In this document: one piece after another, positions 1 to 6,428 of the stretch
Layout of the letters: each line of letters starts with the position of its first letter
Numbering within the stretch: the stretch's first letter is position 1
Assembly: GCA_000402835.1 (NCBI GenBank)
Contig: AQRZ01000019.1
Span: forward strand, 1-10,007
DNA from: Synergistetes bacterium JGI 0000079-D21
GTDB lineage: Bacteria > Synergistota > Synergistia > Synergistales > 79-D21
Length of the DNA: 10,007 nucleotides
Reading direction: 5' to 3'
The notes under the pieces: generated by a model
What the model was told of the DNA's origin: nothing
The model's input: the letters and a program-made list of their open reading frames with translations, nothing else
Database searches by the model: none
Position numbers and translations under genes: made by a program

Positions 1-26
1 CGATCGGGATCACGAGGAGGTCCGAC

Positions 27-908
27 GTGCAGGACTTGAACCTTTCGATTGCGCAACTGTTGCCGACCCTCTTTGATATCCGGGGAAACGCCGCCAAGAT
101 CCTGCAGTACATGGAGGATGCCTCGCGGAAAGGGAGCGATTTGCTCGTATTGCCGGAAATGTCGTTGACGGGTTACGGAGTCGGCGAGGCGATGCAGGGT
201 CCAGGAATACGAAAGAGGCTGGAAAGCGAAACGAGGCTGGCACTCGCGGAAATCAGGAAAGCCTCAAAGAGGCTGGACCTGGATGTTCTTTTAAGTTACC
301 CGCTTTTTTCGAAGAAGAGGGCCTATATCGCGGCCGAGTACCTCCGGTCCGGAAAAAGGGCGGCGCTGCACAGAAAGCTCAACCTCTGCAACTATGCCCA
401 CTACACGGAACACCTACATTTTTCGGAAGGCCTTTCCCCGACGGTCGCCACGGGAAGCAAGGGAGTGTTCGGAATTCTCCTCTGCGAAGACTCCTGGCAC
501 GCGCTGAACGGGATCGTTGAAACCCTTCTCGGTGCGGAAATCCTTCTCGTTCCGTCCGCTCCCTGCGTTACGGAGGAAAACGATGGGAAAGTCAGCATCG
601 CCAGGTGGGAGACGATTACGCGGGCAACCGCTTTTCTCCAGACTTCCTTTGTCGTCATGGGGGCGATGGCAGGGCAGGAAAAGGACCGATTCTTCCTGGG
701 AGGCTCTCATGTCGTCTCACCTGAAGGGGAAATCCTCTGTCGACTTCCGCTTTTCGAAGAGGCGGTCGTCCAGGTGAGACTGGAATCGGAACTTTTGAAA
801 TGCACGAGGGAAAGAAGACCCCTCCTCCGCAACGAAAGGATCTCCATATATCAGAAGGCTTTCGGGAAGAACGGCCCCTTGACCGAAAAGAACCGTCGGA
901 AAAGATAA
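27..908 (+). CDS. Carbon-nitrogen hydrolase (nitrilase superfamily, NadE-glutaminase-like)
   Basis: A 293-residue nitrilase-fold amidohydrolase, probably cytosolic, that hydrolyses an amide or nitrile bond; the substrate is unknown. The Glu-Lys-Cys triad is visible: Glu44 in LVLPEMSLTGYG, Lys117 in HRKLNLCNY and Cys153 in LLCEDSWH. The stretch after Lys117 (NYAHYTEHLHFSEG) resembles the glutaminase domain of glutamine-dependent NAD synthetases, but the protein ends without an ATP-binding synthetase domain, and its length is normal for a single-domain nitrilase. The GTG start at 27 has AGGAGG at 15-20 in front of it and places the conserved IAQLLPT strand at the expected N-terminal position. 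The frame is open to the window edge, so a longer start cannot be excluded. It lies 89 bases upstream of the hydrogenase operon on the same strand. Family is secure; function in NAD synthesis or amino-acid amide breakdown is only a guess. Confidence 0.85.
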   Translation: MQDLNLSIAQLLPTLFDIRGNAAKILQYMEDASRKGSDLLVLPEMSLTGYGVGEAMQGPGIRKRLESETRLALAEIRKASKRLDLDVLLSYPLFSKKRAYIAAEYLRSGKRAALHRKLNLCNYAHYTEHLHFSEGLSPTVATGSKGVFGILLCEDSWHALNGIVETLLGAEILLVPSAPCVTEENDGKVSIARWETITRATAFLQTSFVVMGAMAGQEKDRFFLGGSHVVSPEGEILCRLPLFEEAVVQVRLESELLKCTRERRPLLRNERISIYQKAFGKNGPLTEKNRRKR

Positions 909-997
909 AAAGAGAACCCCTTCACAAGAAGAAGAGGTGTAGAATAGCCGGTGTTTTCTCTTGGATAAAGTATATTTCCCTCAGGGAGGTGAGTTGA

Positions 998-1486
998 TTG
1001 GTGATTTTCGTTGCTTCGGCCCTTACCTACCTGTTGCTTGTCTGGGCCGGGGGGTCCATCGAATGGCTGGAAGTCGTGATCGCCCTCGTCTTCGGGGGGC
1101 TGATCGCGGTCATGGCCAGGCGCTGGAATCCCAACATCACCCTTCGTCATTCCTGGCTCAACCCGATTCGGCTCGGCCGGTTCGTCCTCTACCTTTTCGG
1201 GCCCTTCCTAGTGGCCCTGGTTCAGGCAAACCTTGACGTCGCCATGCGAGTCATCACCGGGAAGATCAATCCAGGAATCGTCCGGATCCCGACCGGGCTG
1301 GCCAGCGATGGGGCACTGACCCTTCTTGCGAATTCCATCACCTTGACACCAGGGACGTTAACCGTCGATGCCAATGACGAATCACGGGAGCTCTACGTCC
1401 ACTGGATCAACGTCACGACGGATGAACCGAAGGCTTCGGACATCTGCGGGACTTTCCCGGAATGGGCGAGGAGGATTGCAGAATGA
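998..1486 (+). CDS. mbhA: Membrane-bound hydrogenase subunit MbhA (MrpE/MnhE-like)
   Basis: This 162-residue MrpE-family protein is a small integral membrane subunit of the Na+-translocating part of Mbh. Two hydrophobic segments fill roughly residues 1-40, followed by another around 60-80 and a soluble C-terminal domain. The family hallmark LANSITLTPGTLTVD is at about 110-124, and length is typical. The start is unusual: TTG at 998 directly followed by GTG at 1001, with GGGAGGTGA at 984-992 close enough to serve either, so the first residue may be one codon later. It is the first gene of the operon. In the 89-base gap before it I find no convincing -35/-10 pair, although AT-rich pieces TAGAAT (940-945) and TATATT (971-976) are present. 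The stop overlaps the mbhB start in an ATGA. MnhE of a plain Mrp antiporter would look alike; the downstream hydrogenase genes decide the name. Confidence 0.9.
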   Translation: MVIFVASALTYLLLVWAGGSIEWLEVVIALVFGGLIAVMARRWNPNITLRHSWLNPIRLGRFVLYLFGPFLVALVQANLDVAMRVITGKINPGIVRIPTGLASDGALTLLANSITLTPGTLTVDANDESRELYVHWINVTTDEPKASDICGTFPEWARRIAE

Positions 1487-1746
1487 CCACGGGTGCGCTT
1501 TTTTCCTATGCGGCTGCGGTTTTGGGGCTGGCTGCCGTTGCCATGCTTGGCCGGCTACTCGCAGGACCGACTCTTGCGGACCGGGCAGTTGCCCTGGATG
1601 CGATGAACACGCTCGTTGTCGCGTTGATGATCATCCTGTCGGTGGTTTTCGACTCCGTCGTGATGGTAGACGTGGCGATCGTCTACGCGGGACTTTCCTT
1701 CGTGGGGACCATGTTCATCGCCCGGTACCTGGAAGGGAGCATGTAG
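1483..1746 (+). CDS. mbhB: Membrane-bound hydrogenase subunit MbhB (MrpF/MnhF-like)
   Basis: An 87-residue MrpF-family membrane protein with about three transmembrane helices (roughly 5-27, 40-60 and 62-82). Family signatures are GPTLADRAVALDAMNT (28-43) and VDVAIVYAGLSFVGT (62-76). The acidic residues Asp33, Asp39 and Asp63 lie within these motifs and are candidates for the ion path of the sodium module. An in-frame ATG exists at 1462, but the start at 1483 is preferred: it overlaps the mbhA stop as ATGA and has GAGGAGGA at 1468-1475 at good spacing, and the extra seven residues (MGEEDCR) are charged and foreign to the family. Together with MbhA, C, D, E, F and G it corresponds to the small subunits of Mrp-type Na+/H+ antiporters recruited into this hydrogenase. 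Confidence 0.9.
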   Translation: MTTGALFSYAAAVLGLAAVAMLGRLLAGPTLADRAVALDAMNTLVVALMIILSVVFDSVVMVDVAIVYAGLSFVGTMFIARYLEGSM

Positions 1747-1747
1747 C

Positions 1748-2119
1748 ATGAATACCGTCATCGGGATTTTTCTGGGGATTGGCCTTCTGTTCAACGTACT
1801 CGGGACCGTTGCCCTTTACCGCTTTCCCGACGTCTACACCCGACTTCACGGGACGACCAAATGCACGACGTTTGGGAGCCTTTTCACTTCAGCCGCTGTC
1901 GTTGTCTATGCCCTGTCCAGGTTTTTCGAGGGCTACGAGGGGCGCTTCGTGACTCTATCCCTGCATGTCGCCATTGCCATTCTTGCCCTTCTGATCAGCA
2001 ATGCCACCGGTGCCAACGCAATCGCCCGGGCGGCCCATCGAAGCGGAATCATGCCGGTACGGGCGGTTTTTGACCGTCTTGCCGAGGATGAAAAAACAAT
2101 GGGGAGGCGAGTCAGTTGA
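1748..2119 (+). CDS. mbhC: Membrane-bound hydrogenase subunit MbhC (MrpG/MnhG-like)
   Basis: This 123-residue MrpG-family subunit has about three transmembrane segments (roughly 4-25, 42-60 and 68-88) and a basic cytosolic tail. The hallmark is RFPDVYTRLHGTTKCTTFGS (25-44), in which the LHG and TFG motifs are typical of MrpG. The ATG at 1748 follows the mbhB stop after a single base, with the purine-rich GGAAGGGAGC at 1732-1741 as ribosome site. The end of the gene overlaps the TTG start of mbhD. The roughly 30 residues after the last helix are rich in Arg and acidic residues. Role, from the family: structural and ion-path component of the sodium-translocating module; no redox centre is expected or seen. 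Confidence 0.9.
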   Translation: MNTVIGIFLGIGLLFNVLGTVALYRFPDVYTRLHGTTKCTTFGSLFTSAAVVVYALSRFFEGYEGRFVTLSLHVAIAILALLISNATGANAIARAAHRSGIMPVRAVFDRLAEDEKTMGRRVS

Positions 2120-2379
2120 TCGAGGTCCTCCATTTATCGATCCTCATCACGATCGTCGTGTCCGGCTTCCTGGCCATCTGGTTCAGAAACCTGCTGTCGT
2201 CGGTCATCTCTCTAGCCGTCCTCAGCCTTTTCATTTCGCTGGAATTCTTCTACATGCAGGCCCCGGACGTCGCGATTGCCGAAGCGGGCATCGGAGCTGG
2301 GCTTAGCACGGCCATCTACATCATCGCACTCCGGGCATGCGGACGGAAACAGTACCGGAAGGAGGGGGAGCACCGATGA
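2116..2379 (+). CDS. mbhD: Membrane-bound hydrogenase subunit MbhD (MrpA C-terminal domain-like, DUF4040 type)
   Basis: An 87-residue membrane protein equivalent to a segment of the long MrpA C-terminus that in Mbh complexes is a separate gene. It has three hydrophobic helices (about 4-22, 27-46 and 50-73) and the motif MQAPDVAIAEAGIGAG (47-62), matching the APDVAxTEAxxGAG pattern of MrpA and MbhD. Asp51 and Glu56 are buried acidic residues that family work links to ion movement. The start is TTG at 2116, overlapping the mbhC stop as TTGA, with GGGGAGGCGA at 2101-2110 upstream; no better start lies nearby. The end overlaps mbhE as ATGA. The separate small MbhD and MbhE genes, without a full MrpA, are one argument that this is an Mbh-type complex and not an ordinary Mrp antiporter. 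Confidence 0.88.
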   Translation: MIEVLHLSILITIVVSGFLAIWFRNLLSSVISLAVLSLFISLEFFYMQAPDVAIAEAGIGAGLSTAIYIIALRACGRKQYRKEGEHR

Positions 2380-2648
2380 AGGCACGCATCCTTTTTCTCG
2401 TGTCCATCCTTGTCGTCGGAGGGCTCCTCTGGTCGGGCCTCCAGGCCGTTCATCCCTTCGGGGAACCGAATGCGACACCGATGGACGACTACTTCATTGC
2501 GAACGCCCAGGGTGAAGCTGCCGCCAACAACGTCGTTACCTCGATCGTCTTCGACTACCGCGGTTTCGACACTCTCGGAGAAGGGGCGGTTCTCTTCACG
2601 GCGGTCATTTCCGTAGCGGCAATCTTCCGGAAAAGGGGGCAGCACTGA
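2376..2648 (+). CDS. mbhE: Membrane-bound hydrogenase subunit MbhE (MrpA C-terminal end-like)
   Basis: A 90-residue membrane protein matching the last part of the MrpA C-terminus. A helix at about 4-24 is followed by an extracytoplasmic-looking loop (PFGEPNATPMDDYF) and the hallmark NNVVTSIVFDYRGFDTLGE at 51-69, then a second helix (70-84) and a basic end. The start is set at ATG 2376, which overlaps the mbhD stop (ATGA) and follows GGAGGGGGA at 2360-2368. A longer in-frame start at 2337 would add 13 polar residues inside mbhD and is not favoured. Its stop overlaps mbhF as ATGA. The last 10 codons of this gene are repeated in inverted orientation at the end of the window. Role: part of the Na+ module, by family. 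Confidence 0.88.
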   Translation: MKARILFLVSILVVGGLLWSGLQAVHPFGEPNATPMDDYFIANAQGEAAANNVVTSIVFDYRGFDTLGEGAVLFTAVISVAAIFRKRGQH

Positions 2649-2713
2649 TGAACCCGCTTTCTGTCGTCGCCCGCACGGTTTGCAACCTGTTCGCGTGGTT
2701 TCTCGCCGTTTTC
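2619..2713 (+). repeat. Source copy of a 95-bp inverted duplication
   Basis: This stretch, covering the last codons of mbhE, the ATGA overlap and the first 22 codons of mbhF, is identical as reverse complement to the final 95 bases of the window. Paired positions sum to 12626. Here it sits in intact genes, so this is the native copy. Confidence 0.95.
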
Positions 2714-3142
2714 GGAATCTATGTCATCGTGCACGGTCACCTAACACCCGGCGGCGGTTTCCAGGGGGGAGCGGTGGTTGCAACCTTCATGGCTTTTCTC
2801 CTTGTTGCCCACGGCGGGAGCAAGATGCAGTCCTGGGTCCGAAAGGACATTTTCACGCTCATGGAATGCCTTGGCCTGACGGTCTTCATTGCTGCCGCCC
2901 TCCTGGGAATGTCCCACACCTTTTTCTTCAATTTCCTGGCCAATGCGGGCGGCCTCTTTGGAAGTTCCGTTCCCATCGGCCCGAACTCGGGTGCCCTGAA
3001 CACTTCAGGAACCATCGCCCTGATGAACCTCTCCGTGGGCCTGGAGGTCGTCGGAGGTCTTTCGATGATCCTTCTGTACATGTTTTCCGGAGTGCACCCG
3101 GAAGAACCCTTTGGAAGGGAGGAAACCGGGCATGACCGGTAA
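2648..3142 (+). CDS. mbhF: Membrane-bound hydrogenase subunit MbhF (MrpB/MnhB-like)
   Basis: A 164-residue MrpB-family membrane protein with four predicted helices (about 8-28, 40-56, 70-88 and 123-145). The signature HGHLTPGGGFQGGAVVA (29-45) is diagnostic for MrpB and MnhB. A long loop rich in Gly, Ser and Asn lies at about 95-122 before the last helix, and the C-terminal tail is acidic and polar. The start ATG at 2648 overlaps the mbhE stop, with AAAAGGGGG at 2631-2639 upstream. The gene end overlaps mbhG by 11 bases. Its first 22 codons also occur, inverted, at the window end (9913-9978), without the rest of the gene. By family it belongs to the Na+-translocating half of the complex. Confidence 0.92.
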   Translation: MNPLSVVARTVCNLFAWFLAVFGIYVIVHGHLTPGGGFQGGAVVATFMAFLLVAHGGSKMQSWVRKDIFTLMECLGLTVFIAAALLGMSHTFFFNFLANAGGLFGSSVPIGPNSGALNTSGTIALMNLSVGLEVVGGLSMILLYMFSGVHPEEPFGREETGHDR

Positions 3143-3482
3143 TTTCCCGTATCTCGTCGTTGGAATCCTGTTCGTGATCGGCTTTGTCGGGCTGATCTTC
3201 GAGAAGAACCTTGTGAAGATCGCCATCGCCGTTTCCGTCGTTGAGGCGGCGACAAACCTCTTCATCATTACGCTCGGCTACCGCTCTGGAGGAAGCATCC
3301 CGGTGTGGACGATGGCGGGAAGCGGATCCTCCCGGATGGTGCTTCCCACCCCGCAGGCCCTGACCCTTACGGCAATCGTCATCGGCCTTGCAACCACGGC
3401 TCTGTTGCTTTCCTTTGTGATGACGATCTACAGGCATTACGGATCGCTGGATGTCCGTGACATCCGGAGGTTACGGGGATGA
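3132..3482 (+). CDS. mbhG: Membrane-bound hydrogenase subunit MbhG (MrpC/MnhC/NuoK-like)
   Basis: A 116-residue MrpC-family protein, related to NuoK of complex I, with three helices (about 5-24, 28-48 and 76-99). Characteristic features are FEKNLVKIAIAVSVVEAATNL (23-43), with buried Glu39, and VLPTPQALTLTAIVIGLATTA (70-90), the PxPQALxLTAIVI signature. The loop YRSGGSIPVW between them is typical of the family. The chosen start, ATG 3132, has GGAAGGGAGGA at 3114-3124 in front. A start at 3111 is possible in frame but its ribosome site would be poorer and the added MEGRKPG is not family-like. The 11-base overlap with mbhF is the largest in the operon. The stop overlaps the mbhH start as ATGA. 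Role: membrane ion-path subunit packed next to MbhH. Confidence 0.9.
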   Translation: MTGNFPYLVVGILFVIGFVGLIFEKNLVKIAIAVSVVEAATNLFIITLGYRSGGSIPVWTMAGSGSSRMVLPTPQALTLTAIVIGLATTALLLSFVMTIYRHYGSLDVRDIRRLRG

Positions 3483-5059
3483 GCTGGCAAGTCCACCTCC
3501 CGGCACTTCTGATCGCGGTCCCTTTACTCGGTGCCTTTCTGGCCCCGCTGACGGCCCTTGGAGGAAAAGGGCTCCGGAACACCTGGTTTGTTCTCGTCAG
3601 CCTTGCCTTCACGCTGATCGCATTCCTGCTGTGGGCGCGGGTCGGTGCTTTCGGAACCGCTGTTTACGTCATGGGGGGGCAGAGCTGGAACCTGGCACTG
3701 CCCAGCGGAATGGAGGTCCCCGTCAGGATCCTGATGGAAGTCGATGCCTTTTCCGCGTTCATGGTCCTGCTCAGCGCGGTTGCAGCTCTAGCGGGAGCGA
3801 TCTTTTCCGTTACCTACATGGACCGGTTCTCGGGGCTCGAAAAGTTCGTGGCTCTTTATTTCCTCATGGTGGCCGGGATGTTCGGAATGGAAATCACCGG
3901 GGACTTCTTCAATTTCTTTGTCTTCCTGGAGATTTCTTCGGTTGCCTCATTCGGGCTGGTAGCCTTCTGGCGTGACCGCGGAGAAGCCCTCGAAGCGGCA
4001 TTCAAGTACATGCTCGTATCGACCCTGGGAGCCCTGATGGTCCTTGTGGCGGTCGCGTTCCTTTACTCGAAGTACAACGTGGTGAACATGGCTGCCCTCG
4101 GCAAGGTGATCGAATGGGGAATGGTCGAAAAGACGTCCCTCGTCCTTTTCCTGACAGCCCTTGCAATGAAATGTGGGGCAGTCCCGATGCACATGTGGAT
4201 GCCCGATGCCTATGCCGAAGCTCCGGCAGGTGTGACCTGCGCACTCATAGCGGTCAGCCAGGCATCCCTGTACGGACTTTTCCGGGTTACGTACACGATC
4301 TTCGGCGCATTCATGGGAAGCCCGATCATCCCCTGGGTCATCATCGTGCTTGGGGTCCTCTCGATGTTCATCGGTGTTTCGATGGCGGTCATCCAAAAGG
4401 AAGTCGGAAGACTGATCGCCTACCATTCGGTCTCCCAGGTCGGTTACATGCTCCTTGGCTTCGGAGTGGGACTGCTGGCCCTATCCGACGCGCGAGCCAT
4501 GGCCGATTACGGGTTCACGGCTCTCAAGGGCGGGGTTTACCATATCGTGAACTACACCATGTACAAGGGGTTGCTCTTCCTCTCCGCAGGCGCCCTCTTC
4601 TATGCAACGGGCTGCCGGAACCTCAACGACATGGGGGGGCTTGGAAGGAAAATGCCGAAAACGATGGGGCTGTTCATGATTGCCGCGGCAGCCATCGCAG
4701 GCCTCCCGCCTTTCAACGGGTTCGTGTCGAAGCTTTTCCTTTACGAGTCCAGCTTCGCCGTTCACCCCGTCCTGGCTGTGTTCGCCATGGTGACCTCGGT
4801 TTTGACCCTGGCGTCTTTCGTGAAGATATTCCAGACGGCCTTCCTTGGCCCGGCGTTGAAAAAGTTCGATAACGTCAGAGAAGTTCCGGGCGCGATGCTC
4901 CTGGGAATGTCCGTCTTGGGAGTGGCGATCCTTCTTCTTTCGCTTTTCCCGACCTGGTCCGTGAACCATCTTGTCGAACCTGCCGCAAAGGCTTTGGTTG
5001 ACCAGGCCTCTTACATCGGAGCCGTTTTTGCGGCGACGGTACCGGGAGGTGGACTGTAA
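3479..5059 (+). CDS. mbhH: Membrane-bound hydrogenase subunit MbhH (MrpD/NuoN-type proton-translocating subunit)
   Basis: A 526-residue polytopic protein of the proton-conducting antiporter family (MrpD, NuoL/M/N), with about 14 helices. Family residues are visible: Glu138 in GMEITGDFFN (the TM5 glutamate), Lys231 in AMKCGAVPMHMWMPDAYAEAP (the TM7 lysine with its HxWxPDAxxxAP motif), then His316 and Gln320 in RLIAYHSVSQVGY, His355 in GGVYHIVNYTMYKG and Lys418 in NGFVSKLF. Together these define the buried charged axis used for proton transfer. It is the only full antiporter-like subunit here; a canonical Mrp system has two (MrpA and MrpD). The start ATG 3479 overlaps the mbhG stop and the end overlaps mbhI as TAATG. 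Inferred role: couples hydrogenase turnover to proton movement, which the Na+ module exchanges for sodium. Confidence 0.95.
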   Translation: MSWQVHLPALLIAVPLLGAFLAPLTALGGKGLRNTWFVLVSLAFTLIAFLLWARVGAFGTAVYVMGGQSWNLALPSGMEVPVRILMEVDAFSAFMVLLSAVAALAGAIFSVTYMDRFSGLEKFVALYFLMVAGMFGMEITGDFFNFFVFLEISSVASFGLVAFWRDRGEALEAAFKYMLVSTLGALMVLVAVAFLYSKYNVVNMAALGKVIEWGMVEKTSLVLFLTALAMKCGAVPMHMWMPDAYAEAPAGVTCALIAVSQASLYGLFRVTYTIFGAFMGSPIIPWVIIVLGVLSMFIGVSMAVIQKEVGRLIAYHSVSQVGYMLLGFGVGLLALSDARAMADYGFTALKGGVYHIVNYTMYKGLLFLSAGALFYATGCRNLNDMGGLGRKMPKTMGLFMIAAAAIAGLPPFNGFVSKLFLYESSFAVHPVLAVFAMVTSVLTLASFVKIFQTAFLGPALKKFDNVREVPGAMLLGMSVLGVAILLLSLFPTWSVNHLVEPAAKALVDQASYIGAVFAATVPGGGL

Positions 5060-5397
5060 TGTGGGATCAAATCCAAACCGGTTTCGGTTACTGGGACGTC
5101 TATGCCTGGATTGCGTTTTTCCTCATAGCAGGAGGGATGGTTTATCTCATCCGTTCTTTCGGCAGGAAGGATTACAAAAGAGATACCGAACAGGACGAAA
5201 TTTTCTTCGGAAGCAACCCGGTCCCAGACGACGGAGAGGAGCTGAAGGTACCGGCGAGTTCCGCCTACTGGGGCTACACGCAGGCCCTGAAGCCTTTCTA
5301 CGATGTCCTTGTAGGGTTCCACACGGGGTTGGCTACGGATTACGCCGGCTGGTACATCCTGGTCACTGCGCTGGTCGCGCTTTTGATCCTGTTGTGA
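5059..5397 (+). CDS. mbhI: Membrane-bound hydrogenase subunit MbhI (lateral-helix / linker subunit)
   Basis: A 112-residue protein with an N-terminal helix (about 13-31), a charged cytosolic segment (35-66) and a C-terminal helix (97-112). Between them lies SSAYWGYTQALKPFYDVLVGFHTGLATDYAGW (pieces across 67-98), matching the WGF...L.PFY..L...H.G...DY.GW pattern seen in MbhI and in the C-terminal part of MrpA/NuoL-type subunits. In the known Mbh structure MbhI spans between MbhH and the hydrogenase module through a lateral helix; I assign the same role here by family and gene position. The start overlaps the mbhH stop (TAATG), with GGGAGGTGGA at 5044-5053 upstream. A 13-base gap with a strong ribosome site separates it from mbhJ. 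Confidence 0.88.
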   Translation: MWDQIQTGFGYWDVYAWIAFFLIAGGMVYLIRSFGRKDYKRDTEQDEIFFGSNPVPDDGEELKVPASSAYWGYTQALKPFYDVLVGFHTGLATDYAGWYILVTALVALLILL

Positions 5398-5410
5398 GGA
5401 GGCGGTGCAG

Positions 5411-5872
5411 ATGAAATTGACCAGGGCCTTGGAAATCCTCCCGAAATCCCTTTGGGTTTTCCATTGCAACAGCGGATCCTGTAATGGATGCGACATCGAG
5501 ATCGTCGCCACGATCACGCCGAGGTACGACATCGAGCGCTTCGGCATGAAGCTCGTGGGAAGTCCTCGTCACGCGGACGTCCTCCTGGTAACCGGCCCGG
5601 TCACGAAGTACATGACCGACCGGCTGCGAAGGATCTACGAACAGGTGCCGGATCCGAAGGTTGTCATCGTCGTCGGCAACTGCGGAGCATCGGGAGACGT
5701 GTTCTACAAGTCGTATAGCCTCGACGGGCCTGTAGACAACGTCATCCCCGTGGATGTCTACGTTCATGGATGTCCCCCGAGGCCGGAAGCGATCATCGAG
5801 GGTGCCGCGAAAGCGGTTCTCCTTCTGGAAAAGAAAAGGGAAGAACTTTTGAAAGCAGGTGCTTCGCGATGA
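5411..5872 (+). CDS. mbhJ: Membrane-bound [NiFe] hydrogenase small subunit MbhJ
   Basis: A 153-residue group 4 hydrogenase small subunit (NuoB-like) that carries one proximal [4Fe-4S] cluster next to the [NiFe] site. Ligands seen are Cys24 and Cys27 in GSCNGCDIEIVA, Cys91 in VVGNCGASGDVF and Cys121 in HGCPPRPEAI. It is short, with no twin-arginine signal, as expected for cytosol-facing group 4 enzymes, unlike the longer periplasmic uptake types. An extra Cys19 (FHCNSGSCNGC) sits just before the cluster motif. The start is set at ATG 5411: GAGGAGG at 5396-5402 lies 8 bases from it but only 2 from the in-frame GTG at 5405. The stop overlaps mbhK as ATGA. Electrons come from MbhN and leave to MbhL. 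Confidence 0.95.
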   Translation: MKLTRALEILPKSLWVFHCNSGSCNGCDIEIVATITPRYDIERFGMKLVGSPRHADVLLVTGPVTKYMTDRLRRIYEQVPDPKVVIVVGNCGASGDVFYKSYSLDGPVDNVIPVDVYVHGCPPRPEAIIEGAAKAVLLLEKKREELLKAGASR

Positions 5873-6417
5873 AATGCCGGCCCCAGTACGTAAAAGAATG
5901 CAAATGCCCCGAGGAAGTGATGAGCTGTATTCGGGAAACCTTGGGCGAATCCCTTCTGGAAATGGAATTGCGGGAACGTCTGGATGGAATGCCTAGAAGG
6001 GTTTTGTACCGGGATCTATGGGTTCGTCTCAAAAGAGAAGGATTCCTGAAACTGGTGGATCGCCTCCGCGAGATCGATTTCCTGCATTTTCACGTCATGT
6101 CGGGGAACGACGACGGGGATGTCGTGACGCTGAACCTGCACTGCAGCCTTTTCAGGGAAGCGGGCGCAGGGCATCGGCTTGGACTGACGCTGAGCGTTCC
6201 CATTCCGAAGGAGGACCTGGTTTTTCCCAGCCTTAACGAGCGGATTCCCGGTACCGAATACAGCGAAAGGGAGATGCGGGAGATGCTGGGAATTCACTTT
6301 GAAGGTTTGCCAAACACGGACCTGCTTTTCCTCCCCGAAAACTGGGATGAGGAAATCAAGCCCTGGCGAAGGGACGAAACCGGCCCTGCTCCCGAAAACA
6401 TTCGGGAGCTTTCGTAG
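5869..6417 (+). CDS. mbhK: Membrane-bound hydrogenase subunit MbhK (NuoC / 30-kDa-like)
   Basis: A 182-residue NuoC-family subunit of the peripheral arm, packing beside the large subunit and holding no expected cofactor. The family region is at the C-terminus: YSEREMREMLGIHFEGLP (131-148) followed by TDLLFLPENWDE (150-161), corresponding to the ERExxDMxGIxFxGxPdlxRLLLPedW pattern. Upstream, FLHFHVMSGNDDGDVVTLNL (71-90) is the central sheet. The start ATG 5869 overlaps the mbhJ stop (ATGA); the frame stays open further upstream inside mbhJ but without reason to start there. The ribosome site is weak (AGCAGGTG at 5854-5861), suggesting coupling to mbhJ translation. Odd point: Cys3, Cys11, Cys13 and Cys20 cluster in the first 20 residues, which I do not expect in NuoC-like proteins. 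No frame damage. Confidence 0.9.
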   Translation: MKCRPQYVKECKCPEEVMSCIRETLGESLLEMELRERLDGMPRRVLYRDLWVRLKREGFLKLVDRLREIDFLHFHVMSGNDDGDVVTLNLHCSLFREAGAGHRLGLTLSVPIPKEDLVFPSLNERIPGTEYSEREMREMLGIHFEGLPNTDLLFLPENWDEEIKPWRRDETGPAPENIRELS

Positions 6418-6428
6418 GAGGGGTGAAC

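Noticed and set aside
909..997. Promoter for the mbh operon in the gap after the nitrilase gene
   Set aside because: TAGAAT (940-945) and TATATT (971-976) resemble -10 boxes, but neither has a -35 at acceptable spacing (TTCACA at 921-926 is only 13 bases from TAGAAT). The operon promoter may be here or upstream of the window.
4114..4872. A 252-codon plus-strand open frame inside mbhH
   Set aside because: It overlaps a fully conserved membrane protein in another frame, is rich in Arg, Gly and His, and has no recognisable motif.
998..5059. A stand-alone Mrp Na+/H+ antiporter operon
   Set aside because: No full-length MrpA is present, MrpA C-terminal pieces are separate genes (mbhD, mbhE), and the cluster continues without a break into hydrogenase subunits.
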